A stretch of 45,916 bases of DNA from Spirosoma fluviale (GCA_945906795.1 CAMDRO010000012.1:1-45916); one strand, 5' to 3'; shown: positions 26,913 through 35,732, numbered from the stretch's first letter. Made by a program: numbers and translations. The notes: a model not told the origin generated them from the letters alone.

Positions 26913-27478
26913 TTTAACGTTGGATCATCCGGGTAAGTCGACAATACCCGAAAGTCACCGCCCTTATCATATAGCACAGTTCGCCACAAATTTTTATTTG
27001 ATTCATCAAACACGTAATCCTCTCGAGCCGGATGAATATACCAAGCATTTTGCTTCACCTCACGAGCTAGTTGGCCCGCGCCCCAACCCGAATACCCGAT
27101 AAAGAATTTAATCTCTTTGAAATCGATGGCGCCACTGACCACATGCTCAATGGCTTTTTCAAAACTTCCTGACCAAAATATTCCTTTGGATATTTCAATC
27201 CCATCTGGGATAAGGTCGGGTCTACGGTGCAAAAATTGCATGATTGTCGGGTCCACAGGCCCCCCAGAAAACAAGGGGACATTTTCCAATACCTTCTCAT
27301 CTACGATTGAATCGAAGACAACCTCTTGTTTTTGGTTTAAAATGAGTCCAAAAGAATGCGAATTAGAGTGTTCGCAAAGCAATACCACAGACCTATGAAA
27401 TGCAGAGCCCTCAAGAAATGGTTCTGAGATCAAAAGAACTCCCGGTTTTAATTCATCTTCCATGTAATGTAAAGGCAT
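26909..27478 (-). CDS. YqgE/AlgH family protein (UPF0301)
   Basis: The protein has 189 residues. The family hallmarks are PGVLLISEPFLEGSAFHRSV at the N-terminus, VLLCEHSNSHSFGLILNQ, the central FSGGPVDPTIMQFLHRRPDL, and FFIGYSGWGAGQLAREV. The structure of relatives is known but the biochemical role is not; regulation has been proposed in pseudomonads. A second Met (residue 6) gives an equally plausible start at 27463. It is a single gene between recG and folK. Confidence 0.92.
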   Translation of the reverse strand: MPLHYMEDELKPGVLLISEPFLEGSAFHRSVVLLCEHSNSHSFGLILNQKQEVVFDSIVDEKVLENVPLFSGGPVDPTIMQFLHRRPDLIPDGIEISKGIFWSGSFEKAIEHVVSGAIDFKEIKFFIGYSGWGAGQLAREVKQNAWYIHPAREDYVFDESNKNLWRTVLYDKGGDFRVLSTYPDDPTLN

Positions 27479-27517
27479 AAAAAGGAATTTCGTAACTTGT
27501 TTTAAATTAAAAAATAT

Positions 27518-28003
27518 ATGTCAAGTCTCGTTTTCATCTCATTAGGTGGCAATCTAGGAAATACCCTTGAAATATTTAAAAACTCCTACCTTGAAATTGA
27601 AAAAAAAATAGGTAGAATCTCAGCATTTTCTAAAATATATCAAACGGCTGCTTGGGGGAAAACAGACCAAGCCGATTTTTTGAATCAAGTGATCTCATTA
27701 GAAACCGATTTAGGTCCTGAAAAGATCATGTCCGAATTATTAGAGATCGAATTGTTTTTTGGTCGTCGGCGCGATGTAATCTGGGGCCCCCGCATCCTCG
27801 ATCTTGACATTCTTTTTCTTGGAAATCAAATTGTTAGTGGTGAAAATTTAGCTATTCCACATCCTCAAATTGCCCATAGACGCTTTGTTTTAATTCCCAT
27901 GGCAGAGATTGCTCCTAATTTTTTACATCCCGTTCTCCAACAAACTATGTTGGAATTATTAGAACAAACCACAGATCTTCAGAGCGTTACATTGATCAAT
28001 TAA
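27518..28003 (+). CDS. folK: 6-hydroxymethyl-7,8-dihydropterin pyrophosphokinase
   Basis: FolK transfers pyrophosphate from ATP to hydroxymethyldihydropterin in folate synthesis. The protein has 161 residues, the normal size. Hallmarks are FISLGGNLGNTLEIFKNS, AAWGKTDQADFLNQV, LLEIELFFGRRRD, the metal-binding WGPRILDLDILFLG, and IPHPQIAHRRFVLIPM. It stands alone and is convergent with bshA, sharing TTAA. Its product pathway supplies the folate used by Fmt, PurN and FolA elsewhere in this window. Confidence 0.97.
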   Translation: MSSLVFISLGGNLGNTLEIFKNSYLEIEKKIGRISAFSKIYQTAAWGKTDQADFLNQVISLETDLGPEKIMSELLEIELFFGRRRDVIWGPRILDLDILFLGNQIVSGENLAIPHPQIAHRRFVLIPMAEIAPNFLHPVLQQTMLELLEQTTDLQSVTLIN

Positions 28004-29178
28004 TCTTCGATTTCAGTATCGTTTTCTAATAAATTGGGGTTGGGGAAGCGCCAACTTTGACCCACAATTTTTTCGTAGTACTTTTCGTACAAGGGTAGAA
28101 CCTTTTTGATGTCAAATAATTTTGCGCGCTCCAATGCATTTTTTTTCATGGTCGCATGTAAAATGGGGTCTGATAATATCATGATCGCGTTTTTTGCCAT
28201 ATCATCCACATCGCCTATTTCACTCACAAATCCTGTTTCCCCGTGAATGTTTACTTCCGTTATGCCACCGGCATTAGAGGAAATGACTGGCACTTCACAG
28301 GCCATCGCTTCCAGTGCAGACAAACCAAAACTCTCTTTTTCAGAAGTCAGCAAAAATAAGTCGGCCAGCGATAACACCTCCTCAATCGCATCCAATTTGC
28401 CAAGAAAACGAACATCTGCTTGAACCCCCAATTCCCTACACAATACTTCTATAGCTGTTCTTTCTGGTCCATCGCCCACTAATAAAAGCTTGGAAGGAAT
28501 CTGTTTTTGGACTTTGGCAAAAACTTGAATAATATCTTCGATTCGTTTTACTTTTCGGAAATTGGACGTATGAATTAATAGCTTTTCCCCTTGTGGACAA
28601 ATGGCTAATTTAAAATGCTCTTTAGGTTGTTTTTTAAATCGCTCAAGGTCAATAAAATTGGGGATCACCTCGATGTTGCTTAAAATTTCAAAGGAAGAAT
28701 ACGTATCATTTTTGAGACTTTCAGAAACTGCTGTAACCCCATCAGATTCATTGATGGAAAAAGTGACTACAGGTTCAAAAGATGGATCACGTCCCACTAA
28801 AGTAATGTCGGTTCCGTGAAGCGTAGTAATAACGGGAACGTGGATACCTTTATATTTTAAAATTTGCTTGGCCAAATAGGCAGCTGAAGCATGGGGAATA
28901 GCATAGTGAACGTGAATCAAATCGAGCTGCTCGTTAATCGTCACGTCCACCATTTTACTGGCTAGCGCTGATTCGTAGGGTAAATATTCAAAGAGCGGAT
29001 AGGAGGCTACTGAAACTTCATGATAAAAAATATTTTCGCTAAAGAAATCCAATCGGGGCGGTTGGGTATAGGTTATAAAATGTACTTCGTGTCCTACAGA
29101 CGCTAAAGCCTTTCCTAATTCTGTGGCCACCACGCCACTACCCCCATAAGTAGGATAACAAATAATCCCTATTTTCAT
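28000..29178 (-). CDS. bshA: N-acetyl-alpha-D-glucosaminyl L-malate synthase (bacillithiol synthesis)
   Basis: BshA joins N-acetylglucosamine to L-malate, the first step of the low-molecular-weight thiol bacillithiol. The protein has 392 residues of GT-B fold. The N-terminus MKIGIICYPTYGGSGVVATE is diagnostic of BshA, followed by HVHYAIPHASAAYLA, TLHGTDITLVGRD, and the nucleotide-sugar site LLTSEKESFGLSALEAMACE. bshB and bshC are not in the window. A TAAATTTG box (29183-29190) sits 4 bases before the ATG. Confidence 0.95.
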   Translation of the reverse strand: MKIGIICYPTYGGSGVVATELGKALASVGHEVHFITYTQPPRLDFFSENIFYHEVSVASYPLFEYLPYESALASKMVDVTINEQLDLIHVHYAIPHASAAYLAKQILKYKGIHVPVITTLHGTDITLVGRDPSFEPVVTFSINESDGVTAVSESLKNDTYSSFEILSNIEVIPNFIDLERFKKQPKEHFKLAICPQGEKLLIHTSNFRKVKRIEDIIQVFAKVQKQIPSKLLLVGDGPERTAIEVLCRELGVQADVRFLGKLDAIEEVLSLADLFLLTSEKESFGLSALEAMACEVPVISSNAGGITEVNIHGETGFVSEIGDVDDMAKNAIMILSDPILHATMKKNALERAKLFDIKKVLPLYEKYYEKIVGQSWRFPNPNLLENDTEIED

Positions 29179-29243
29179 GCCTCAAATTTATTAGAATATC
29201 AATTAAAACTGACATAAAACCCAAAAGGTTCCTGATTTAAGCC

Positions 29244-29251
29244 TAAATTTG
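29244..29251 (+). promoter_or_regulatory. -7 promoter element of purN
   Basis: TAAATTTG matches TAnnTTTG and ends 20 bases before the chosen TTG start at 29272. Its last base is the first base of a GTG (29251) that could otherwise be taken as start, so the box argues for the TTG. No TTG -33 element at the standard distance. Confidence 0.5.
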
Positions 29252-29271
29252 TGGTAAATAATGGAATACCC

Positions 29272-29835
29272 TTGAAAAATTTAGTCATTTTCGCCTCTGG
29301 TTCTGGCTCAAACGCCGAAAAAATATGTGAATATTTCAAGGATTCCACGGAGGTTTTAATCACGCATATCTTTTCCAACAATCCAGAAGCTGGTGTTATT
29401 TCACGGGCAGAAAGATTAGCTATTCCTTGTACCATTTTCACAAGAGCTGAATATAAGGATGGGACTTTGTTAAAAAAAATCCAATCTTTAAATACAGATT
29501 GGGTTATTTTAGCTGGCTTTTTATGGCTGATTCCAAGCGATTTTATTCAAGCGTATCCACAAAGAATTGTCAATTTACACCCCGCATTATTGCCCAAATT
29601 TGGTGGAAAAGGAATGTATGGGCATTTTGTACATGAGGCTGTCGTGGAAGCGGGAGAGAAAGAATCCGGAATCACCATTCATTTCGTGAATGAACATTAC
29701 GATGAAGGTGGCATTATTTTTCAAAGCTCTTTCCCTGTATTGCCGACAGATACGGCCGCAGATGTTGCCAAAAAAGGACAAGTTTTTGAGCACCGAGATT
29801 TCCCGAAAATAATTGCAGGTCTTGTGTTAGGTTAA
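29272..29835 (+). CDS. purN: Phosphoribosylglycinamide formyltransferase
   Basis: PurN formylates glycinamide ribonucleotide with 10-formyltetrahydrofolate in purine synthesis. The protein has 187 residues from the TTG at 29272 (LKNLVIFASGSGSNAEKI), which fits relatives beginning right before the phosphate loop; a GTG at 29251 would add seven residues but overlaps the probable promoter. Signatures are ASGSGSNAEKI, RIVNLHPALLPKFGGKGMYG with catalytic Asn and His, and ITIHFVNEHYDEGGIIFQ with the catalytic Asp. It shares a TTAA stop overlap with the convergent DUF4834 gene. Confidence 0.95.
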   Translation: MKNLVIFASGSGSNAEKICEYFKDSTEVLITHIFSNNPEAGVISRAERLAIPCTIFTRAEYKDGTLLKKIQSLNTDWVILAGFLWLIPSDFIQAYPQRIVNLHPALLPKFGGKGMYGHFVHEAVVEAGEKESGITIHFVNEHYDEGGIIFQSSFPVLPTDTAADVAKKGQVFEHRDFPKIIAGLVLG

Positions 29836-30092
29836 TCTTTTACCTCCTCATAAGGCACATAATCTCCATCGTCGGCCAGCGGTTTTTTACCCGTTTTTTT
29901 CCCGGCAGGCGGAACATAATCCACGTCAATCGAACCTTCCCTACGCGCTTGTGAAGCGGCTTGTTTGGAACGAATATCTTGCTCCGACATCTTTCTATGG
30001 ACCTGAGTAATGATAAATCCCTTAAACAGGAATCGCACCAAAGGCCAAATGACATAGTAAAACACTAATCCAAAAGCGAGTACTTTTAACAT
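29832..30092 (-). CDS. Small membrane protein, DUF4834 family
   Basis: The protein has 86 residues: one transmembrane helix at the N-terminus (about 3-25, LKVLAFGLVFYYVIWPLVRF) and a charged cytoplasmic tail ending in the repeated DVDYVPP...GDYVPYEEVKD. This matches a small family of unknown function confined to Bacteroidota. It starts 5 bases after carB stops, so it is probably cotranscribed with it. Nothing in the sequence suggests a link to carbamoyl phosphate synthesis. Confidence 0.75.
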   Translation of the reverse strand: MLKVLAFGLVFYYVIWPLVRFLFKGFIITQVHRKMSEQDIRSKQAASQARREGSIDVDYVPPAGKKTGKKPLADDGDYVPYEEVKD

Positions 30093-30097
30093 TTTAT

Positions 30098-32929
30098 TTA
30101 GCGGCTTAAATATAAATTTCGTTCTCCATACACCTTGCGAAAGAAATCATCTTTCAAATCATCAATAAAATAAATCGCTTCCCCAGTCGATTTCATTTCG
30201 GGTCCTAGCTCCATATTTACATTGGGAAACTTAGAGAATGAAAAAACAGGAATCTTAATGGCATATCCTTTTTTCACTGGTTTGAAATTGAAATCTTTGA
30301 CCTTCTTATCGCCCAACATCACCTTCGTCGCGTAATTAACGTAGGGTTCTTGGTATGCCTTACAAATAAATGGCACGGTCCGCGAAGCACGAGGATTGGC
30401 TTCAATAATATACACCACTTCATTTTTTATGGCAAACTGAATGTTCAATAGACCTTGGGTCTTCAATGCCACCGCAATCTTGCGTGTGTGATCTTCAATT
30501 TGCTTAATCACATGATCCGACAAATCAAAGGGAGGTAACACCGAATGAGAGTCGCCTGAGTGAATACCTGCAGGCTCAATATGCTCCATCAGACCTATAA
30601 TGTATACATCTTCTCCATCACAAATGGCATCTGCCTCCGCCTCAATCGCATTTTCTAAGAAGTGATCCAACAAGATTTTGTTACCAGGAATATCACGTAA
30701 AATATCCACCACATGTTGCTCTAATTCCTGCTCATTGATGACTATTTTCATGGACTGACCTCCCAAAACATAGGATGGACGGACCAACAACGGATATCCT
30801 AACTCACGTCCAAGCGCTGCTGCATTATCAGCATCTTCACAAACGCCAAACCTTGGATAAGGTATATTTAAATCTTTCAATAGACTGGAGAAAGCTCCAC
30901 GGTCTTCTGCTAAATCCAAAGCCTCAAAGGAAGTACCTAAAATTTTAATGCCATATTTCGACAGCTTCTCGGCCAACTTCAAGGCCGTTTGGCCACCTAA
31001 TTGCACAATCACACCCTCCGGTTTTTCATGCTGAATGATGTCATAGACATGCTCCCAAAATACGGGTTCAAAATACAATTTATCAGCTATATCAAAATCC
31101 GTTGACACCGTCTCAGGATTTGAATTAATCATAATCGTCTCATAACCAGCTTCTTTAGCTGCTAATACCCCATGCACACAAGAATAGTCAAACTCGATTC
31201 CCTGACCAATCCGGTTGGGACCCGAACCCAAAACAACCACCTTTTTCTTCGTTGATACAACGGATTCATTATCCAAAACATCTGCACCTTCCTGTCCAAA
31301 AGTAGAATAATAATAAGGAGTCTTTGCTTCAAATTCAGCCGCACAGGTATCCACACATTTATAGATACGCTTAATGCCTAAGCTATTACGCTGATCATAA
31401 ACCTCTGATTCTAAACAACGTAAAGTATGCGCAATTTGTCGATCCGCAAAACCTTTATGCTTAGCTTCTTCGAGTAAAATCTTGGGTATATTGTGAACCG
31501 AGTACTTCTCTATTTCTTTCTCCAAACGAACCAAATCCTCGATTTGATTCAAAAACCACTTGTCAATTTTAGTTAATTGCTGAATCGTCTTAAATGAAAT
31601 GCCCATTTTGAAGGCATCATAAATATGGAACAAACGATTCCAAGAAGGGTTGGCAAGCGAATACATAATCGCATCTTGATCCTTCAATTCTTTTCCATCC
31701 GCACCCATCCCATTTCGCTTAATCTCTAACGATTGACATGCTTTCTGAAGCGCCTCCTGGAAATTACGTCCGATACCCATGGTTTCACCCACCGATTTCA
31801 TTTGCAAACCGAGCGTACGATCAGCTCCTTTAAACTTATCAAAATTCCATCTTGGCACTTTGACAATCACATAATCCAAGGCCGGCTCAAAATACGCTGA
31901 GGTCGTTCCTGTAATCGCATTGGTTAACTCATCCAAATTATACCCAATGGCCATTTTAGCCGCAATTTTGGCAATCGGATAACCCGTTGCTTTTGATGCC
32001 AAAGCAGAAGATCTAGAAACCCTTGGGTTTACTTCAATCGCTATAATTTCATCTGTTTCTGGATTTAAAGAAAACTGAACATTACACCCACCCGCAAAAG
32101 TACCTATGGCATTCATCATCTTGATGGCCGTATCTCTCATTCGTTGGTAAGTTGTATCAGGCAAAGTCATCGCAGGAGCCACCGTAATAGAATCTCCGGT
32201 ATGAATTCCCATCGGGTCAAAATTCTCAATCGAGCAAATGATGACGACATTACCAATATGATCACGAAGCAACTCTAATTCAAATTCTTTCCATCCCATG
32301 ATAGATTGTTCCACCAATACCTCATGCGTAGGAGAAGCGTGCAAACCTTTATTTAATGCTGCGTCAAAGTCCTTCTGGTCATGAACAAAACCACCCCCAG
32401 TACCTCCAAGGGTAAAGGATGGACGAATCACCAAGGGGAATCCCGTTTCCTGAGCAATCTCCTTTCCTTCCAGAAAAGAACGAGCCGTACGACCTTTACA
32501 AACCCCAACGCCAATCTCAATCATTTTCAAACGAAACTTCTCACGATCCTCCGTCGTTTCAATTGCCGCTATATCTACGCCAATAATACGTACGCCATAC
32601 TTTTCCCAAACACCTGCCGCATCACAATCGATCGCCAAATTTAAGGCTGTTTGTCCTCCCATGGTAGGTAAAACCGCATCGATTTGATGACGCTCTAAAA
32701 TATGAATAATGGACGCCTTTTCTAATGGTTTCAAATACACGTGATCCGCATTCATCGGATCCGTCATAATAGTCGCTGGATTAGAATTAATTAAAATGAC
32801 CTCGATGCCCTCTTCTCGCAAGGAGCGAGCCGCTTGAGAACCTGCATAATCAAATTCACAAGCTTGACCAATAACAATGGGACCGGAACCAATAATTAGG
32901 ACTGATTTAATCGACGAATCTTTAGGCAC
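30098..32929 (-). CDS. carB: Carbamoyl phosphate synthase large subunit, lacking the C-terminal regulatory domain
   Basis: CarB makes carbamoyl phosphate from bicarbonate, ATP and ammonia for pyrimidines and arginine. The protein has 943 residues with two tandem ATP-grasp halves. Each half has its repeat: SVLIIGSGPIVIGQACEFDY at the N-terminus and VVLGSGPNRIGQGIEFDYS near 570. MGGQTALNLA and QLGGQTALKLA, and EVNPRVSRSSALASKATGYP and EANPRASRTVPFI, are also duplicated. It ends soon after the second ATP-grasp half (GPEMKSTGEAIYF), so the roughly 130-residue MGS allosteric domain of the 1073-residue E. coli protein is missing. The start is GTG at 32929; an upstream in-frame stop and no ATG support it. 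carA is not adjacent. Confidence 0.96.
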   Translation of the reverse strand: MPKDSSIKSVLIIGSGPIVIGQACEFDYAGSQAARSLREEGIEVILINSNPATIMTDPMNADHVYLKPLEKASIIHILERHQIDAVLPTMGGQTALNLAIDCDAAGVWEKYGVRIIGVDIAAIETTEDREKFRLKMIEIGVGVCKGRTARSFLEGKEIAQETGFPLVIRPSFTLGGTGGGFVHDQKDFDAALNKGLHASPTHEVLVEQSIMGWKEFELELLRDHIGNVVIICSIENFDPMGIHTGDSITVAPAMTLPDTTYQRMRDTAIKMMNAIGTFAGGCNVQFSLNPETDEIIAIEVNPRVSRSSALASKATGYPIAKIAAKMAIGYNLDELTNAITGTTSAYFEPALDYVIVKVPRWNFDKFKGADRTLGLQMKSVGETMGIGRNFQEALQKACQSLEIKRNGMGADGKELKDQDAIMYSLANPSWNRLFHIYDAFKMGISFKTIQQLTKIDKWFLNQIEDLVRLEKEIEKYSVHNIPKILLEEAKHKGFADRQIAHTLRCLESEVYDQRNSLGIKRIYKCVDTCAAEFEAKTPYYYSTFGQEGADVLDNESVVSTKKKVVVLGSGPNRIGQGIEFDYSCVHGVLAAKEAGYETIMINSNPETVSTDFDIADKLYFEPVFWEHVYDIIQHEKPEGVIVQLGGQTALKLAEKLSKYGIKILGTSFEALDLAEDRGAFSSLLKDLNIPYPRFGVCEDADNAAALGRELGYPLLVRPSYVLGGQSMKIVINEQELEQHVVDILRDIPGNKILLDHFLENAIEAEADAICDGEDVYIIGLMEHIEPAGIHSGDSHSVLPPFDLSDHVIKQIEDHTRKIAVALKTQGLLNIQFAIKNEVVYIIEANPRASRTVPFICKAYQEPYVNYATKVMLGDKKVKDFNFKPVKKGYAIKIPVFSFSKFPNVNMELGPEMKSTGEAIYFIDDLKDDFFRKVYGERNLYLSR

Positions 32930-33111
32930 AGGATGATATAAATTTAAAGCGTTATAATTTTAAAAATAGTTGGCCTTTCAGTATGGCTCAAAAATTGTAC
33001 AAAATTAGTGGTTTGCGCTCAAATTGGGAAGCATAATTGAAAATAAATTTATCAATTTTTCATAAATCCATTTATATCCGCATAGGGCTAAATAGATCCC
33101 GAAAAATCTCT

Positions 33112-33119
33112 TATTTTTG
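33112..33119 (+). promoter_or_regulatory. -7 promoter element of folA-moaE
   Basis: TATTTTTG matches TAnnTTTG and ends 17 bases before the TTG start of folA at 33137, the same distance as for the TlpA-like gene. No TTG appears at the standard -33 position. Confidence 0.5.
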
Positions 33120-33136
33120 ATAAAAAATTAGAACAA

Positions 33137-33625
33137 TTGATAAAAATATTAGTCGCTTTTGATGAGAATAGAGTCATTGGAAAAAACAATGTGTTGATCT
33201 GGCATTTACCTGCTGATCTTCAGCGTTTTAAGGCGCTTACTACGGGTCATGTGATCATCATGGGGAGAAAAACCTATGAGTCCATAGGCCGACCTTTACC
33301 TAATCGGACTACGATCGCCATCACTCGACAGGCCGAATTTAAGCCAGAGGGTATTATTACGGTAAATTCAATGGATGAGGCTATTTTAAAAGCTAAATCG
33401 ATTTCAAGAGAAGATATTTATATTGTGGGTGGCGCTGAAATATACCAATTAAGCCTTGCCCATGCGGATCAGATATTAGTTACCCAATTACATGATATTT
33501 TTGATGGGGACACTTATTTCCCGGAAATCCCAACAGATACCTGGGAAGTTGTAGCCCGTGAAAGGGGTATTACCGATGAAAAAAATAAGTTCCAATATAG
33601 CTTTTTGACCTATCAAAGAAAATAA
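33137..33625 (+). CDS. folA: Dihydrofolate reductase
   Basis: FolA reduces dihydrofolate to tetrahydrofolate with NADPH. The protein has 162 residues, the standard size. Landmarks are ILVAFDENRVIGKNNVLIWH with its substrate-binding segment, LPADLQRFKALTTGHVIIMG with the catalytic Asp, RKTYESIGRPLPNRTTIA for NADPH, and DIYIVGGAEIYQLSLAHAD. The start is TTG at 33137; no ATG is available in frame, and a -7 box at the usual distance supports it. moaE follows after two bases. Confidence 0.96.
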   Translation: MIKILVAFDENRVIGKNNVLIWHLPADLQRFKALTTGHVIIMGRKTYESIGRPLPNRTTIAITRQAEFKPEGIITVNSMDEAILKAKSISREDIYIVGGAEIYQLSLAHADQILVTQLHDIFDGDTYFPEIPTDTWEVVARERGITDEKNKFQYSFLTYQRK

Positions 33626-33627
33626 AC

Positions 33628-34047
33628 ATGAAACAGAAAATTGAGTTAATCGATTCCCCACTTTTAATCGATCCCCAATTCCAATTTTTGCAATCTGCAG
33701 AGGCTGGAGGAATTTGTTTGTTCATAGGTACCATCCGAAATAAAAATCAGGGAAAAGAGGTGAATGCTTTAACCATGGAGGCTTATTCTCCCATGGCTGT
33801 TAAACAAATAGGCAGATTAATTACTGCAGCGGGAGAAAAATGGCCGATCATCAAAGTAGCCGTTTGTCATCGAACAGGACCTTTGGAAATTGGCGATATC
33901 GCGGTGATCATCGGGGTAACTTGTGTACATCGAGCAGAGGCTTTTGAAGCATGTCAATGGTTGATCGACACCTTAAAAAAAGAAGTTCCTATTTGGAAAA
34001 ATGAATTTTATACGGATGGGTCGTCATGGTTAGTCCCACATCCTTAA
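33628..34047 (+). CDS. moaE: Molybdopterin synthase catalytic subunit
   Basis: MoaE with MoaD inserts sulfur into precursor Z to make molybdopterin. The protein has 139 residues, near the usual 140-150. Conserved features are GGICLFIGTIRNKNQGKEV, LTMEAYSPMA, the VCHRTGPLEIGD segment, VTCVHRAEAFEACQWLID, and the catalytic lysines in LKKEVPIWKNEFYTDGSSWL. It is cotranscribed with folA, two bases upstream. No moaA, moaC or moaD lies in the window, so the rest of the pathway must be elsewhere or absent. Confidence 0.95.
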   Translation: MKQKIELIDSPLLIDPQFQFLQSAEAGGICLFIGTIRNKNQGKEVNALTMEAYSPMAVKQIGRLITAAGEKWPIIKVAVCHRTGPLEIGDIAVIIGVTCVHRAEAFEACQWLIDTLKKEVPIWKNEFYTDGSSWLVPHP

Positions 34048-34056
34048 AATTAATAA

Positions 34057-35127
34057 TTAAGGCGCTGATACCATCATGCTACAACCCCGCATTTCTGAAT
34101 TATCAAAGCGGCCCAAGACTTTAAATCGAATGCCGTCATCTTCTAGCGAACCTAAGTCTCGGGTTTCAACAAAGGAGCAAGATTCAATATTAGCCAAATC
34201 AATCACTTTGATTCCGCCCACTTTCCCTGGACTTTTAACCAATGAAAATGGATCATTCACCTCTCGCAGGAGCACGCGCATGGTTTTAGCCGGGACAAAA
34301 ATTCCTTCTGAAAACGAATAAGCTTGAGAAAATAATTCCGTCATTCCATATTCAGAAGCTACTTTTTTGAAGCCCATGTGCTCCATCATGTAGGTATGAA
34401 TGCGATCTCGTATCCACTCTTCTCGACGCCCTTTCATGCCGCCTGTTTCCATAACGATGATTCTACCTTCTTTGATCGCCTCATTCCAAAATGAAAAATC
34501 TTGGCCTGAATCGATCCAATCTAAAAGTCCAAAAGTCACTCCCATCAGCCAAATTTTCCGATTTGTTTTTAGTGCTTCTTTAATTTGAGCCACTAATTCA
34601 GGGTATTGATTTAAATAAAATCCAGAAAATTCAGATTTTGATTCTTGAATGAAATGGTCCATCATAAAAACCAAACTCGAGGTATTCCTTTCCAAATAAG
34701 AGGGCAACAAGGCAAAAATGTGATAATCCGTCGTTGAGCCAAAAAGCTGATTAAACGCACTCAGTGCATTTATTTTGTAAAATTCAGGATCGCAAACGGC
34801 ATGTTTTGAAGGTATTTGTCCAGTAGTACCGGAACTTTCAAAATCGAAGAGCACGGGGGAGAACCCTGTTTGAACTTGGTATGTTTTAAAAAGCTCAATG
34901 GGCAAAAAAGGAATTTGATCGATTGTTTGAATAGAATCCACCGAACAATTGAGCATCCTTAGGAAAGACTGATATATGGGATTATGTAGCGCTTGGAAAT
35001 TAAAAACCTCTAATGCCAAAACCTCGAAATTGGCAGAACCCAACGCTAAAACTTTACCTTTTAGCGCTTCTATTTGTAACTCCACCGCCTCAGGATTTTC
35101 TTGCATACCTTTTATTTCAAATTTCAT
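34057..35127 (-). CDS. LuxE/PaaK-like acyl-activating protein
   Basis: The protein has 356 residues. The adenylate-forming signature FESSGTTGQIPSKHA is at about 96-110. GVTFGLLDWIDSG, VMETGGMKGRREEWIRDRIH and ASEYGMTELFSQAYSF match the LuxE acyl-protein synthetase branch of the ANL superfamily; the MxTEL motif binds AMP. Such proteins activate a fatty or aromatic acid with ATP. Some cluster with acyl reductases or glycan genes; here it is a lone gene, so the substrate is open. It converges on moaE with a 9-base gap and lies divergent from a lipoprotein gene. Confidence 0.82.
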   Translation of the reverse strand: MKFEIKGMQENPEAVELQIEALKGKVLALGSANFEVLALEVFNFQALHNPIYQSFLRMLNCSVDSIQTIDQIPFLPIELFKTYQVQTGFSPVLFDFESSGTTGQIPSKHAVCDPEFYKINALSAFNQLFGSTTDYHIFALLPSYLERNTSSLVFMMDHFIQESKSEFSGFYLNQYPELVAQIKEALKTNRKIWLMGVTFGLLDWIDSGQDFSFWNEAIKEGRIIVMETGGMKGRREEWIRDRIHTYMMEHMGFKKVASEYGMTELFSQAYSFSEGIFVPAKTMRVLLREVNDPFSLVKSPGKVGGIKVIDLANIESCSFVETRDLGSLEDDGIRFKVLGRFDNSEMRGCSMMVSAP

Positions 35128-35177
35128 ACAAAATTAAACCAAATCATTAACTTTACGATTCTTAATGTAAGAATTGG

Positions 35178-35732
35178 ATGTCCAATAAAAGTTTTTTATT
35201 CAGTTTGACTATTTCTATTACGCTACTCCTGTTGAGCTGTGTGAAGGAACCTGATTTTAGCACCACACCGGCCATCTCGTTTGAATCCATTCAAAAAATC
35301 ACCAAAACAAGTAGTGATGGCTTTGGTGGTAAAACAAAAATCGATTCGATTATTATGAGTGTTCGTTTTGAGGATGGCGATGGGGACCTTGGCATTACAG
35401 CCGCAGAAATAAAAGCAAATGTGAAATATAAGGACTTTAGAAATTTCGAGGTAGATGTGTTATTGAAGAAAAATGGCAAATATGTTCCTGTGTTGTTTAG
35501 CCCAAAAATTGGCGGATTAATGAATTTTCAATTGCGCCCCGACCAAAAACCGGGTCCGATAGAAGGATCTATTTCCTATTCAACTCAATTTGTTTATGCC
35601 TTCTACAAAGGGTATTCGCCTCTTTTTACTGAATTTAACGATACGCTAAAATTCCAAATTTACGTCAAAGACAAAGCATTCCACCAAAGCAACACCATTG
35701 AGACTGATCCAGTCATCATTTTTCAAAAATAA
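35178..35732 (+). CDS. Lipoprotein of unknown function
   Basis: The protein has 184 residues. The N-terminus FLFSLTISITLLLLSCVKEPD is a lipoprotein signal with the lipidated Cys at about residue 20. The mature part has an acidic FEDGDGDLGITAAEI segment that recurs in uncharacterised Bacteroidota lipoproteins, and is otherwise beta-rich. No enzymatic motif is visible. It starts 50 bases from the divergent LuxE-like gene and ends with its stop directly abutting that of the convergent kelch-type gene. TAACTTTA (35148-35155) is a near match to a -7 box. Confidence 0.7.
   Translation: MSNKSFLFSLTISITLLLLSCVKEPDFSTTPAISFESIQKITKTSSDGFGGKTKIDSIIMSVRFEDGDGDLGITAAEIKANVKYKDFRNFEVDVLLKKNGKYVPVLFSPKIGGLMNFQLRPDQKPGPIEGSISYSTQFVYAFYKGYSPLFTEFNDTLKFQIYVKDKAFHQSNTIETDPVIIFQK

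Noticed and set aside
33000-33007. TAATTTTG box on the minus strand before carB
   Set aside because: A usable distance (70 bases from the start), but the only nearby TTTG is 12 bases upstream, too close for a -33 element, so support is too weak to list.
35129-35136. TAATTTTG box on the minus strand before the LuxE-like gene
   Set aside because: It ends one base before the ATG, leaving no room for transcription to start before the codon; likely chance in AT-rich DNA.
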